A stretch of 5,778 nt of DNA, taken from positions 1 to 5,778 of the forward strand of contig CALMIB010000344.1 of the NCBI GenBank assembly GCA_937863945.1, written 5' to 3'. Made by a program: the position numbers and the translations under genes. Under the pieces are notes generated by a model, which saw only the letters and a program-made list of their open reading frames with translations, was not told the DNA's origin and made no database searches. The DNA comes from an uncultured Longilinea sp. Lineage in GTDB: Bacteria > Chloroflexota > Anaerolineae > Anaerolineales > Anaerolineaceae. Shown in pieces: positions 1 to 4,251 of the stretch (position 1 is its first letter; each line of letters opens with the position of its first letter).

Positions 1-400
1 CCAGCGGCTTGCAGTTATTCGTCAGGCGCAGGGACAGCCGCACCAGGCCGAATCGGATTTTATTGATGCCAAATCCCAGGCCTGGATAGAGCAGCGCGGC
101 CGGGATTGAATCAAAGGGATAAAACTTGCCCTGGTAATACATCACCGTGTAAGGCCGCGGAAAGATCACCCGCTCCTGCCAGCCCAGTTCGCGGATCAAT
201 CCCAGCATGGACGCGTCGCTCTGGAACCAGTGATGGTAAAAGCGTTCCACCGACCAGTTCCAATGCGGCTCCTTAAAGCCCGCGGCCAGACCGCCGACAT
301 AATCAGCGGCTTCAAACAGGGTCACTTCGTGCCCGGCCTTTAGAAAATCATGTGCAGCGGCCATCCCGCCGATCCCGGCACCAATCACGGCGATTTTCAT
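1..400 (-). CDS. FAD/NAD(P)-dependent oxidoreductase, N-terminal part (gene continues past the window start)
   Basis: The visible 133 residues begin MKIAVIGAGIGGMAAAHDF. This is a Rossmann dinucleotide-binding fold with GxGxxG at residues 7-12 and an acidic residue (E30) ending strand 2 (VTLFEA), where the ribose of FAD binds. A second glycine pair (YVGG, 34-37) and the segment around residues 52-59 (ERFYHHWF) fit the amine-oxidase/protoporphyrinogen-oxidase-like flavoprotein superfamily. Family members oxidise or isomerise small or lipid-linked substrates, and the substrate here cannot be told. The ATG at 398-400 is supported by AAAGGAG (406-412, minus strand) five bases upstream. The gene starts 29 nt after the stop of the flippase-like gene, so the two are probably co-transcribed, which hints at a role in lipid or polyprenoid metabolism (inference). 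The C-terminal two thirds lie outside the window, so the enzyme class stays open (UDP-galactopyranose-mutase-like is another possibility). Confidence 0.88.
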   Translation of the reverse strand, partial: MKIAVIGAGIGGMAAAHDFLKAGHEVTLFEAADYVGGLAAGFKEPHWNWSVERFYHHWFQSDASMLGLIRELGWQERVIFPRPYTVMYYQGKFYPFDSIPAALLYPGLGFGINKIRFGLVRLSLRLTNNCKPL

Positions 401-429
401 GTTCGCTCCTTTGTCAGGCTGCCGCAATT

Positions 430-1443
430 TCAACCTTCATTGCGCAGCGTTTCCATCTGTTTTCCCCAGCGCAACGGCTGACGGAGGTAATAATACGCGC
501 CCAGCAGGGTAATCGGAAACCACAGCGCTGCATGCAGTACCAGGGTATAACCAGCAGCCACGGCCTGCGGCACGTGATAGGCCATCAACAGGGCAATTCC
601 CGGCGCATCGAAGGTGCCCACATACCCGGGCGCGGACGGCAATGTGGTCGTCAGGTTGACGATACCGTTCATCAGCATGAGCGCGAAGAAACTGACCTCG
701 AACGGGAATGCGTGCATCACAAACCAGTACTTGGCTGTTTCAAGCAGCCAGATCAACACTGTGGTGAGGAAGATCATCAACGCTTCAACCGGCGAACGTA
801 AACTTTCCAGCCCGGTTAAAAAACGCAGTGAAAAGCCGCGCACCTGCTCGCGACCGCGCGTGGGGACGAGGTGATCGATGACCCAGTTCACGATCCCTTC
901 GGTCACACGCGGGAACATGGCCGCCAGCAGGAACACCAGCAGCGCGCCGATGAAGACCGCCGCACCGATGATGGCCACGTCGCGGATGTTCATCGTGCCC
1001 ACCACGCCGGAGTTTTGCGTCAGGCGCGCCAGTTCCGGCAGGTTGAGGAAGACGAACGCCAGCATCACGACGCCGTCAAAGATACGCTCGACGATCACGG
1101 TGGCCAGCGAAGCCGAAATCGGCACGCCCTCGCGCTGTTTGAGCACGGCTGCGCGCAGCAGTTCGCCGGCGCGCGCCGGATAAATATTGTTGCCCATGTA
1201 TCCGATGCAAACGATCGGGAACATCTTGCGCGTGGAGATCTTTTTCAACGGGCGCAGCATATAGTGCCAGCGCCACGAGCGCACCCACACGCCGATGAAA
1301 TAAACCGCCACACCCGGGATCAGCCACCAGTATTTGGCGGTCTTGATTGTTTGCCAGAAATCACCCAGGTGCATGCCGCGCAGGGTGAAATACAAGAACG
1401 CTGCGCTGATAAGAATTCCCACCCAAAATTGCCATCGTTTCAT
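430..1443 (-). CDS. Flippase-like / UPF0104 multi-pass membrane protein (lysylphosphatidylglycerol synthase TM-region family)
   Basis: This is a 337-residue integral membrane protein with about eight hydrophobic segments, among them residues 5-22, 38-55, 122-136, 157-176, 222-236, 252-268, 284-305 and 307-320. Family hallmarks visible in order are NIYPARAGELLRA (86-98), VERIFDG (118-124) and LPSAPGYVGTFD (268-279). These match the TM domain shared by MprF-type proteins and the UPF0104/COG0392 group, whose characterised members move lipids across the inner membrane. There is no C-terminal aminoacyl-transferase domain, so this is a stand-alone flippase-like protein and its lipid is unknown. I chose ATG 1441-1443. 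A GTG 12 codons upstream (1477-1479) is in frame, but the added residues are not membrane-like and would include the -10 element. No Shine-Dalgarno precedes the ATG, and the extended -10 at 1451-1459 suggests a leaderless start. The FAD oxidoreductase follows 29 nt downstream. Confidence 0.9.
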   Translation of the reverse strand: MKRWQFWVGILISAAFLYFTLRGMHLGDFWQTIKTAKYWWLIPGVAVYFIGVWVRSWRWHYMLRPLKKISTRKMFPIVCIGYMGNNIYPARAGELLRAAVLKQREGVPISASLATVIVERIFDGVVMLAFVFLNLPELARLTQNSGVVGTMNIRDVAIIGAAVFIGALLVFLLAAMFPRVTEGIVNWVIDHLVPTRGREQVRGFSLRFLTGLESLRSPVEALMIFLTTVLIWLLETAKYWFVMHAFPFEVSFFALMLMNGIVNLTTTLPSAPGYVGTFDAPGIALLMAYHVPQAVAAGYTLVLHAALWFPITLLGAYYYLRQPLRWGKQMETLRNEG

Positions 1444-1450
1444 GGGCTGA

Positions 1451-1459
1451 ATTGTATCA
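1451..1459 (-). promoter_or_regulatory. Extended -10 promoter element of the flippase-like gene, possibly leaderless
   Basis: On the minus strand the sequence reads TGATACAAT, a TGn motif plus TACAAT, which is five of six matches to TATAAT. Only seven bases separate it from the ATG at 1443, so transcription would begin at or within a base of the start codon. The bases between (TCAGCCC) contain no ribosome binding site. No convincing -35 hexamer lies 16-18 bp upstream, and an extended -10 can compensate for that. Leaderless genes with this geometry are known in Deinococcus and Actinobacteria. Applying it here is an inference. Confidence 0.45.
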
Positions 1460-1470
1460 TGCGCAGGCAA

Positions 1471-1495
1471 AACGGGCACATACTATCCGCCCGTT
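1471..1495 (-). terminator. Probable terminator hairpin after the 44-aa membrane peptide gene
   Basis: A perfect 7-bp inverted repeat (AACGGGC at 1471-1477, GCCCGTT at 1489-1495) encloses an 11-nt loop. Read on the minus strand, the stem ends in GTTTTG, giving a short, weak T tract. It lies 25 nt after the stop codon of the small gene and 11 bp before the -10 of the next gene, where a terminator is expected. The weak T tract and long loop keep confidence moderate. It also covers the -35 region of the flippase promoter, so an operator role is possible. Confidence 0.45.
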
Positions 1496-1519
1496 GCATG
1501 GGTTACCGGATGTTTTGAT

Positions 1520-1654
1520 TTACAGCGTGACCAGCAACGCGGCAATCCACGAGATGATCAACAAAACCGACAGCACGATGAAGACCGTCTGCTGCCAGGA
1601 GCGCTTCTGATTCTTGCCGCTTGCGCTGCGCCGGTTTGTTTCCTGCTTGGGCAT
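1520..1654 (-). CDS. Small single-pass membrane protein, 44 aa, unknown function
   Basis: The reading frame starts at ATG 1652-1654 and ends with TAA at 1520-1522. The first 21 residues (MPKQETNRRSASGKNQKRSW and Q) are strongly basic and hydrophilic. Residues 23-44 (TVFIVLSVLLIISWIAALLV then TL) form one uninterrupted hydrophobic helix reaching the C-terminus. By the positive-inside rule the N-terminus should be cytoplasmic, with a tail-anchor-like topology. I do not recognise a named family. It lies 60 nt downstream of the FmdB-type zinc-ribbon gene in the same orientation, is followed by a hairpin, and is probably in the same transcript. Possible ribosome binding sites are GGGGA (minus strand of 1658-1662), four bases before the ATG, or GGAG further upstream. 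Both lie in or next to a hairpin. The clean basic-then-hydrophobic layout and the fit to the gap argue that it is real, although it is short. Confidence 0.62.
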   Translation of the reverse strand: MPKQETNRRSASGKNQKRSWQQTVFIVLSVLLIISWIAALLVTL

Positions 1655-1659
1655 GTTTC

Positions 1660-1710
1660 CCCGGTCTCCGGGCTGAAGCAAAATCAGCCCAACCGCCCTG
1701 CACCGCAGGG
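1660..1710 (-). promoter_or_regulatory. Three-hairpin intercistronic leader with two mutually exclusive stems
   Basis: In transcript order (minus strand) there are three perfect stems. P1 is CCCTGC/GCAGGG with a 3-nt loop (1696-1710). P2 is GGGCTGA/TCAGCCC with a 7-nt loop (1670-1690). P3 is CCCGG/CCGGG with a 3-nt loop (1660-1672). Bases 1670-1672 belong to both P2 and P3, so these two cannot form together. P3 would bury the GGGG in front of the 44-aa gene's ATG, and P2 would leave it open. No T run follows any stem, so they do not look like plain terminators. A translational switch is an inference. They could instead be processing or mRNA-stability structures after the FmdB gene. Confidence 0.5.
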
Positions 1711-1714
1711 AGAA

Positions 1715-2023
1715 CTACGATTTGTCGCCGCTTTTTTCAGCAGGCGCGGATGAAGATTCGCTCTTGGTTTCCGTCTTCGGTTCGGCAGGCTTGCTGCCTT
1801 CGCCCTCGCTGTGTGAACTGGAGGAACGGCTGGCGCCGGAAGGCGAGCGGTGGTCGGTGGCATAGAAGCCCGAACCTTTAAACACAATGCCAACCGGCTG
1901 ATAAACCTTGTTCAGGGCTTTCTTCCCGCACTCGGGGCACCACTGCAGCGGCTGATCGCTAAATTTTTGCGTCTTTTCGAATTGCACACCACAATTTGCA
2001 CACCGGTAGGTATAAATCGGCAT
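1715..2023 (-). CDS. FmdB-family zinc-ribbon protein
   Basis: This is a 102-residue protein opening MPIYTYRCANCG, the signature of FmdB/CxxC_CXXC_SSSS zinc ribbons. Two CxxC knuckles (C8/C11 and C29/C32) would bind one zinc ion. The motif VFKGSGFYATD (47-57), which typically follows the ribbon, is intact. Residues 58-102 are a low-complexity, charged tail rich in Ser, Glu, Lys and Pro, probably disordered. The family is named after a putative regulator of formamidase genes, but for most members, including this one, the role is unproven; DNA or RNA binding or protein contact is plausible. A good promoter lies at 2072-2099, giving a leader of about 40 nt. No strong Shine-Dalgarno is present (AAGAAGA is the nearest purine run), and the start rests on the conserved MPIY N-terminus. 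The 44-aa membrane peptide gene follows downstream, probably in the same transcript. Confidence 0.92.
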   Translation of the reverse strand: MPIYTYRCANCGVQFEKTQKFSDQPLQWCPECGKKALNKVYQPVGIVFKGSGFYATDHRSPSGASRSSSSHSEGEGSKPAEPKTETKSESSSAPAEKSGDKS

Positions 2024-2071
2024 AAGTCTTCTTACCTTTCACTTGCTCTTGATCGATCTCTCAACTTTTGG

Positions 2072-2099
2072 ATTATACACCCAACTTATCAGAATTCAA
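2072..2099 (-). promoter_or_regulatory. Sigma-70-type promoter of the FmdB-family gene
   Basis: On the minus strand a TTGAAT -35 (2094-2099) is separated by 16 bp from a perfect TATAAT -10 (2072-2077). Transcription would start near 2065, about 40 nt before the ATG at 2023. The position, orientation and perfect -10 make this the clearest promoter in the window. Confidence 0.65.
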
Positions 2100-2244
2100 G
2101 CGCTGCGTTCTTGCCATTCCGGGGAAGGGAGAAGGCCGCTTTTTTGCCTCTTCCCTTACCATAAAAAACAGTCCACCGGCTGGAATCAGAGTGAAGAATA
2201 CAGCCAATGCCTCCTGGATGCAGAACGGGAACAAGCCCAAGAAT
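2100..2244. other. Intergenic stretch with no supported gene
   Basis: This stretch separates the FmdB promoter from the DUF2231 terminator. The minus-strand reading frame through it (2073-2264) would begin with a TTG inside the terminator stem and take its stop from the FmdB TATAAT box. No frame here looks like a conserved protein. The only structure I see is the imperfect inverted repeat listed at 2122-2160. Confidence 0.55.
2122..2160. repeat. Imperfect inverted repeat, 15-nt arms, 9-nt loop
   Basis: The left arm (2122-2136, GGGAAGGGAGAAGGC) matches the reverse complement of the right arm (2146-2160, GCCTCTTCCCTTACC) at 12 of 15 positions. The loop contains six T on the plus strand. It lies in the gene-free stretch upstream of the FmdB promoter. 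It could be a degenerate terminator or an inverted-repeat remnant, and no function can be assigned. Confidence 0.35.
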
Positions 2245-2278
2245 AAAAAAGCCTGCCGGAGCAACTGAGTCCGGCAGG
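2245..2278 (-). terminator. Intrinsic (Rho-independent) terminator of the DUF2231 gene
   Basis: A perfect 9-bp GC-rich stem (CCTGCCGGA at 2252-2260, TCCGGCAGG at 2270-2278) with a 9-nt loop is followed on the minus strand by C and then six T (2245-2250). It lies about 40 nt past the stop codon of the minus-strand DUF2231 gene. It has every classical terminator feature in the correct orientation. Confidence 0.85.
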
Positions 2279-2310
2279 AAACGGCAATAGGTTTTTCTGA
2301 AACGAATGTT

Positions 2311-2325
2311 CCTGATGAAATCAGG
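2311..2325 (-). repeat. Small hairpin spanning the DUF2231 stop codon
   Basis: CCTGAT (2311-2316) and ATCAGG (2320-2325) form a perfect 6-bp stem with a 3-nt loop. The TGA stop (2321-2323) lies in one arm. No T tract follows, so it is probably not the terminator, which is at 2245-2278. It may be chance or a 3'-end stability element. Confidence 0.3.
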
Positions 2326-2770
2326 GGACAGGATTTACGCCCACGCCGTGGTCAAAAACCAGGCTACCGCCATACATGCCGGTGATGATGAGCAAAATCA
2401 ACCCAACCACTGAGAGGATTTGAAAAGCCAAACTGCCCATCACGTCCTGATGATTACGCTGGGCGCGCCACTGCCAGATACTGAGCCCCAGGAAGAACAG
2501 GGTCGTTAAGATCGCCAGGATCTGGTGCGGCTGGACAAGGGCGCGCAGGGCAGTGGGCAATTGCTCAGCGGTTGCATCCCCGGTAATAAACGCCAGAATG
2601 GCTCCAGCCGTCCCAATGAGCATGGTAATCCAGGCAACCTGACGGAGGTTTGACCAGCGCCGCGAAGCCAGGTTCAGCACTACGCTGATCGGCAGGAAGG
2701 CAGCCGGGAAATCCGTTAGCAATGGATGGATATGGCGAATTGAACTGGTAACCGCCAACCAAAAATCCAT
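2321..2770 (-). CDS. DUF2231-family four-helix inner-membrane protein
   Basis: This 149-residue protein has four predicted transmembrane segments at about 20-35, 46-64, 82-100 and 113-131. The opening HIHPLLTDFPAAFLP (13-27) and the closing GMYGGSLVFDHGVGV (131-145) are typical of DUF2231 (COG4244), a small membrane family of unknown biochemical role. The conserved histidines (such as H15 and H141) have led to suggestions of redox or haem association, which nothing in this sequence proves. Relatives as I remember them often read HPxLVHFP in the first motif; here that second His is Asp (D20). The ATG is supported by AAAGGAG seven bases upstream. The gene stands alone, with a strong terminator behind it and a palindrome in front, so it is probably a single, separately regulated gene. 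It and its flanks look less GC-rich than the neighbours, which could mean separate acquisition. Confidence 0.82.
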   Translation of the reverse strand: MDFWLAVTSSIRHIHPLLTDFPAAFLPISVVLNLASRRWSNLRQVAWITMLIGTAGAILAFITGDATAEQLPTALRALVQPHQILAILTTLFFLGLSIWQWRAQRNHQDVMGSLAFQILSVVGLILLIITGMYGGSLVFDHGVGVNPVP

Positions 2771-2813
2771 AGAGTTCTCCTTTGTGGATCCAATGTCATA
2801 TTTTTATGATCTC

Positions 2814-2831
2814 TGTAATGAAAACATTACA
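2814..2831. promoter_or_regulatory. Perfect 7-4-7 palindrome, candidate operator upstream of the DUF2231 gene
   Basis: TGTAATGAAAACATTACA is a perfect inverted repeat (TGTAATG / CATTACA) around four A. It lies 43-61 bp upstream of the DUF2231 ATG in an AT-rich segment. On the minus strand its TTTTCA could serve as a -35 with a TATGAC-like -10 18 bp downstream, so a bound repressor could block the promoter. The half-site loosely recalls TGTA/TACA and Fur/Zur-type palindromes, but no regulator can be named. As RNA it would make only a weak stem. Confidence 0.45.
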
Positions 2832-2920
2832 TACCGATAAATTAGAAATAGATTAAGAACCCCTCGTGATTTTCCCTGTGCCAGCCAGGGCAAAATCAAC
2901 CCTCAGGACCGGTATTCGGG

Positions 2921-2926
2921 TAGAAT
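2921..2926 (+). promoter_or_regulatory. Candidate -10 box for the bactofilin-CPBP operon
   Basis: TAGAAT matches five of six bases of TATAAT and lies 22 bp before the preferred bactofilin ATG. I find no recognisable -35 at 16-18 bp upstream (AACCCT at 17 bp), so this is only a candidate. Confidence 0.28.
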
Positions 2927-2935
2927 TATGCCAGC

Positions 2936-2941
2936 AGGAGG
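2936..2941 (+). promoter_or_regulatory. Ribosome binding site that fixes the bactofilin start
   Basis: AGGAGG lies seven bases before the ATG at 2949, which is ideal spacing. An earlier in-frame ATG at 2928 would place this site inside the coding sequence and has no purine-rich site of its own, so 2949 is preferred. Confidence 0.75.
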
Positions 2942-2948
2942 AGCAGGC

Positions 2949-3392
2949 ATGTTTCGGAAAAATACTCAGCCAATGCCAACCAGCATCGCGCCCGCCGAGC
3001 GTGTTACTTCGGTGCTTGGCCCTGGCATTAACTGGCGGGGAAATTTGCGCGGCAGCGGCGGCGTGCGCATCGAAGGCGCCTATGAAGGCGAAATTGCCAT
3101 CCGCGGCATGGTGGTGGTGGGCGAAACGGGACGGGTGAGCTGCGAAACGCTGCGCGCCAACACTGTCATCGTCGCCGGCGCGGTGCGCGGCAACATCATC
3201 GCCGAAAAGCTGGAAATTCGTTCCACCGGCCGCGTATGGGGCGACGTGACCGTGATTGCCTTTGCCACCGAAGAGGGCGCGTTTCTGCGCGGCCAGGTGC
3301 GCATGGAGGAAAAGGTGGAACTGGAACTGGAAAACCCGGAAGAGGAGATTCAGCCGGTCGAAACCGACCCGAATGCCGGGGAAGGCGCATGA
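2949..3392 (+). CDS. Bactofilin (polymer-forming cytoskeletal protein)
   Basis: This 147-residue protein has a bactofilin beta-helix core at about residues 20-119. The core shows the regular hydrophobic/glycine spacing of the family: SVLGPGINWRGNLRG, then VRIEGAYEGEI, VIVAGAVRGNI, STGRVWGDV and FLRGQVRMEE. Bactofilins polymerise without nucleotide into filaments, often at the membrane, and scaffold cell-wall enzymes, polarity factors or chromosome-segregation proteins. The N-terminal tail (MFRKNTQPMPTSIAPAE, 1-17) is short and proline-containing, as usual for the unstructured tail. Its F2 and basic residues could be a membrane-targeting motif of the kind known in other bactofilins (inference). 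The C-terminal tail (120-147) is strongly acidic, rich in Glu. The stop codon overlaps the next start as ATGA, so the CPBP-family membrane protein is translationally coupled. A functional link between filament and membrane partner is plausible. Confidence 0.88.
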   Translation: MFRKNTQPMPTSIAPAERVTSVLGPGINWRGNLRGSGGVRIEGAYEGEIAIRGMVVVGETGRVSCETLRANTVIVAGAVRGNIIAEKLEIRSTGRVWGDVTVIAFATEEGAFLRGQVRMEEKVELELENPEEEIQPVETDPNAGEGA

Positions 3393-4108
3393 GTTCAAAC
3401 GAGCTGATCCTGCTGGCCGCAGAATATTTCGGCGTGATCGCCGTGGTCATGCTGCTCGGGCTGAGCCCGCACGTCCGCAACCGGCGCGAAGTCACATTCA
3501 TCTATCCCCGCCGCGAAGGCCTGTATGCGCTGACGGGATTTTTCGTCATTTTTGCGCTTGCCGTGGTCTATTATGGAGAACCCGGCAACAGTGGCCTGCG
3601 CGCCAGCCTGATCCTGGCCGCGCTGAGCGCGCTGCCATTCATTGCGCTCCTGTTTTTCCGCCGCCAGCCCGTGCGCAGCGCCGGCTGGAATCCCGCCAAC
3701 CTGCGTATGGGATTATTGGTCGGGCTGGCGCTGGCCATCCTGGTCATCTTCCTGAGCAACCGCTTCAACGAGATCGTGCGCGGCCTGCCGCCCGAACAGC
3801 TCACCCTGCTGCTGACCTGGCTGGGCATTTGCCTGCTGGAAGAAAGCATCTTCCGCGGTTACATCCAGCCCCGGCTTTCGGCCTGGCTGGGCGACCTGCC
3901 CGGTTGGGTGCTGACCGCAGCCCTGTTCGCGCTCTGGCGGCTGCCCATGTGGCTCAGCGGCGGCCGGCCGCTGACCGCTGCCTTGCCCGAACTGGGGCTG
4001 GCCTTCATCCAGGGGATGGTGCTGGGGTACGTGCAGCGCAAAAGCGGCAGCGTGCTGGCCCCGGGCCTGTACCGCGCCGTTTCCACCTGGATCCGCCTTC
4101 TGCCCTGA
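3389..4108 (+). CDS. CPBP-family (CAAX protease/Abi) membrane protein with substituted catalytic histidines, probable pseudo-protease
   Basis: This 239-residue integral membrane protein has about seven to eight hydrophobic segments, for example 6-26, 45-62, 71-91, 107-123, 136-150, 170-190 and 199-215. The region 147-159 (ICLLEESIFRGYI) is motif 1 of the CPBP/Rce1 family, EExxxR, with E151, E152 and R156. Motif 2, normally FxxxH, reads FALWRLP, so R184 stands where the metal-binding His is expected. Motif 3, normally His-x-x-x-Asn/Asp, reads LYRAVSTW, with R229 at the His position and T233 at the Asn. Active family members are membrane glutamate/metallo-type proteases that act on CAAX proteins or in bacteriocin immunity. 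Losing both His suggests a non-catalytic membrane partner or scaffold. The start (ATG 3389-3391) overlaps the bactofilin stop. Other in-frame starts further upstream lie inside bactofilin and are rejected. The family call is firm; inactivity is inferred from motif alignment by eye. Confidence 0.82.
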   Translation: MSSNELILLAAEYFGVIAVVMLLGLSPHVRNRREVTFIYPRREGLYALTGFFVIFALAVVYYGEPGNSGLRASLILAALSALPFIALLFFRRQPVRSAGWNPANLRMGLLVGLALAILVIFLSNRFNEIVRGLPPEQLTLLLTWLGICLLEESIFRGYIQPRLSAWLGDLPGWVLTAALFALWRLPMWLSGGRPLTAALPELGLAFIQGMVLGYVQRKSGSVLAPGLYRAVSTWIRLLP

Positions 4109-4137
4109 ATTTGACTTTCTGGCAGGCTTATTCAAAC

Positions 4138-4198
4138 CCAACCGATGGCGGATCTGCCGCCGTTGGTCAATTTCCGTCCAGTTCACGGCTCTTTTTTT
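4138..4198 (+). terminator. Candidate terminator of the bactofilin-CPBP operon (alternative hairpins plus T7)
   Basis: The hairpin nearest the T tract pairs GCCGT+TGG (4159-4166) with CCA...ACGGC (4178-4180 and 4185-4189), with a 4-nt bulge. It is followed by C-free TC and then seven T (4192-4198). An overlapping alternative pairs CCAAC/GGCGG (4138-4142, 4147-4151) with CCGCC/GTTGG (4157-4166) and has no T tract. The T7 run after an operon end, before a convergent gene, supports termination, although the long loop and bulge make it less than classical. Confidence 0.45.
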
Positions 4199-4233
4199 AT
4201 CCTGTCGATCCTGACCATCCTGTACATTCCTGG
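4199..4233. repeat. Four-unit 9-nt tandem repeat (ATCCTGnnn)
   Basis: Starting directly after the T7 tract, three units read ATCCTGTCG, ATCCTGACC and ATCCTGTAC, and a fourth, degenerate unit reads ATTCCTGG. The first six bases are invariant in three units and the last three vary. It lies between two convergent genes, where no protein is supported. Short ATCCTG-type arrays of this sort are recalled from other bacterial intergenic regions, and their role is not known to me. Confidence 0.6.
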
Positions 4234-4251
4234 CCGCGGATCGTATCAGGA

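Noticed and set aside
1477..1479. Upstream GTG as start of the flippase-like gene
   Set aside because: The 12 extra residues are not conserved-looking, have no ribosome binding site, and would place the -10 element inside the gene.
871..1518. Plus-strand frame (215 aa) opposite the flippase-like gene
   Set aside because: It is antisense to a well-supported membrane protein. Its His/Arg/Gln-rich translation has no domain.
2073..2264. Minus-strand 63-aa frame with a hydrophobic N-terminal half
   Set aside because: It starts with TTG inside the DUF2231 terminator stem, has no ribosome binding site, and takes its stop from the TATAAT box of the FmdB promoter. The hydrophobicity comes from T-rich intergenic DNA.
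2873..2889. CCCTG...CAGGG inverted repeat upstream of bactofilin
   Set aside because: The arms are only five bases with a 7-nt spacer in mixed sequence, well within chance, and it does not align with a promoter element.
2853..3398. Minus-strand frame (181 aa) opposite bactofilin
   Set aside because: It is antisense to a bactofilin with a good ribosome binding site, and its His/Ala-rich translation is typical of a shadow.
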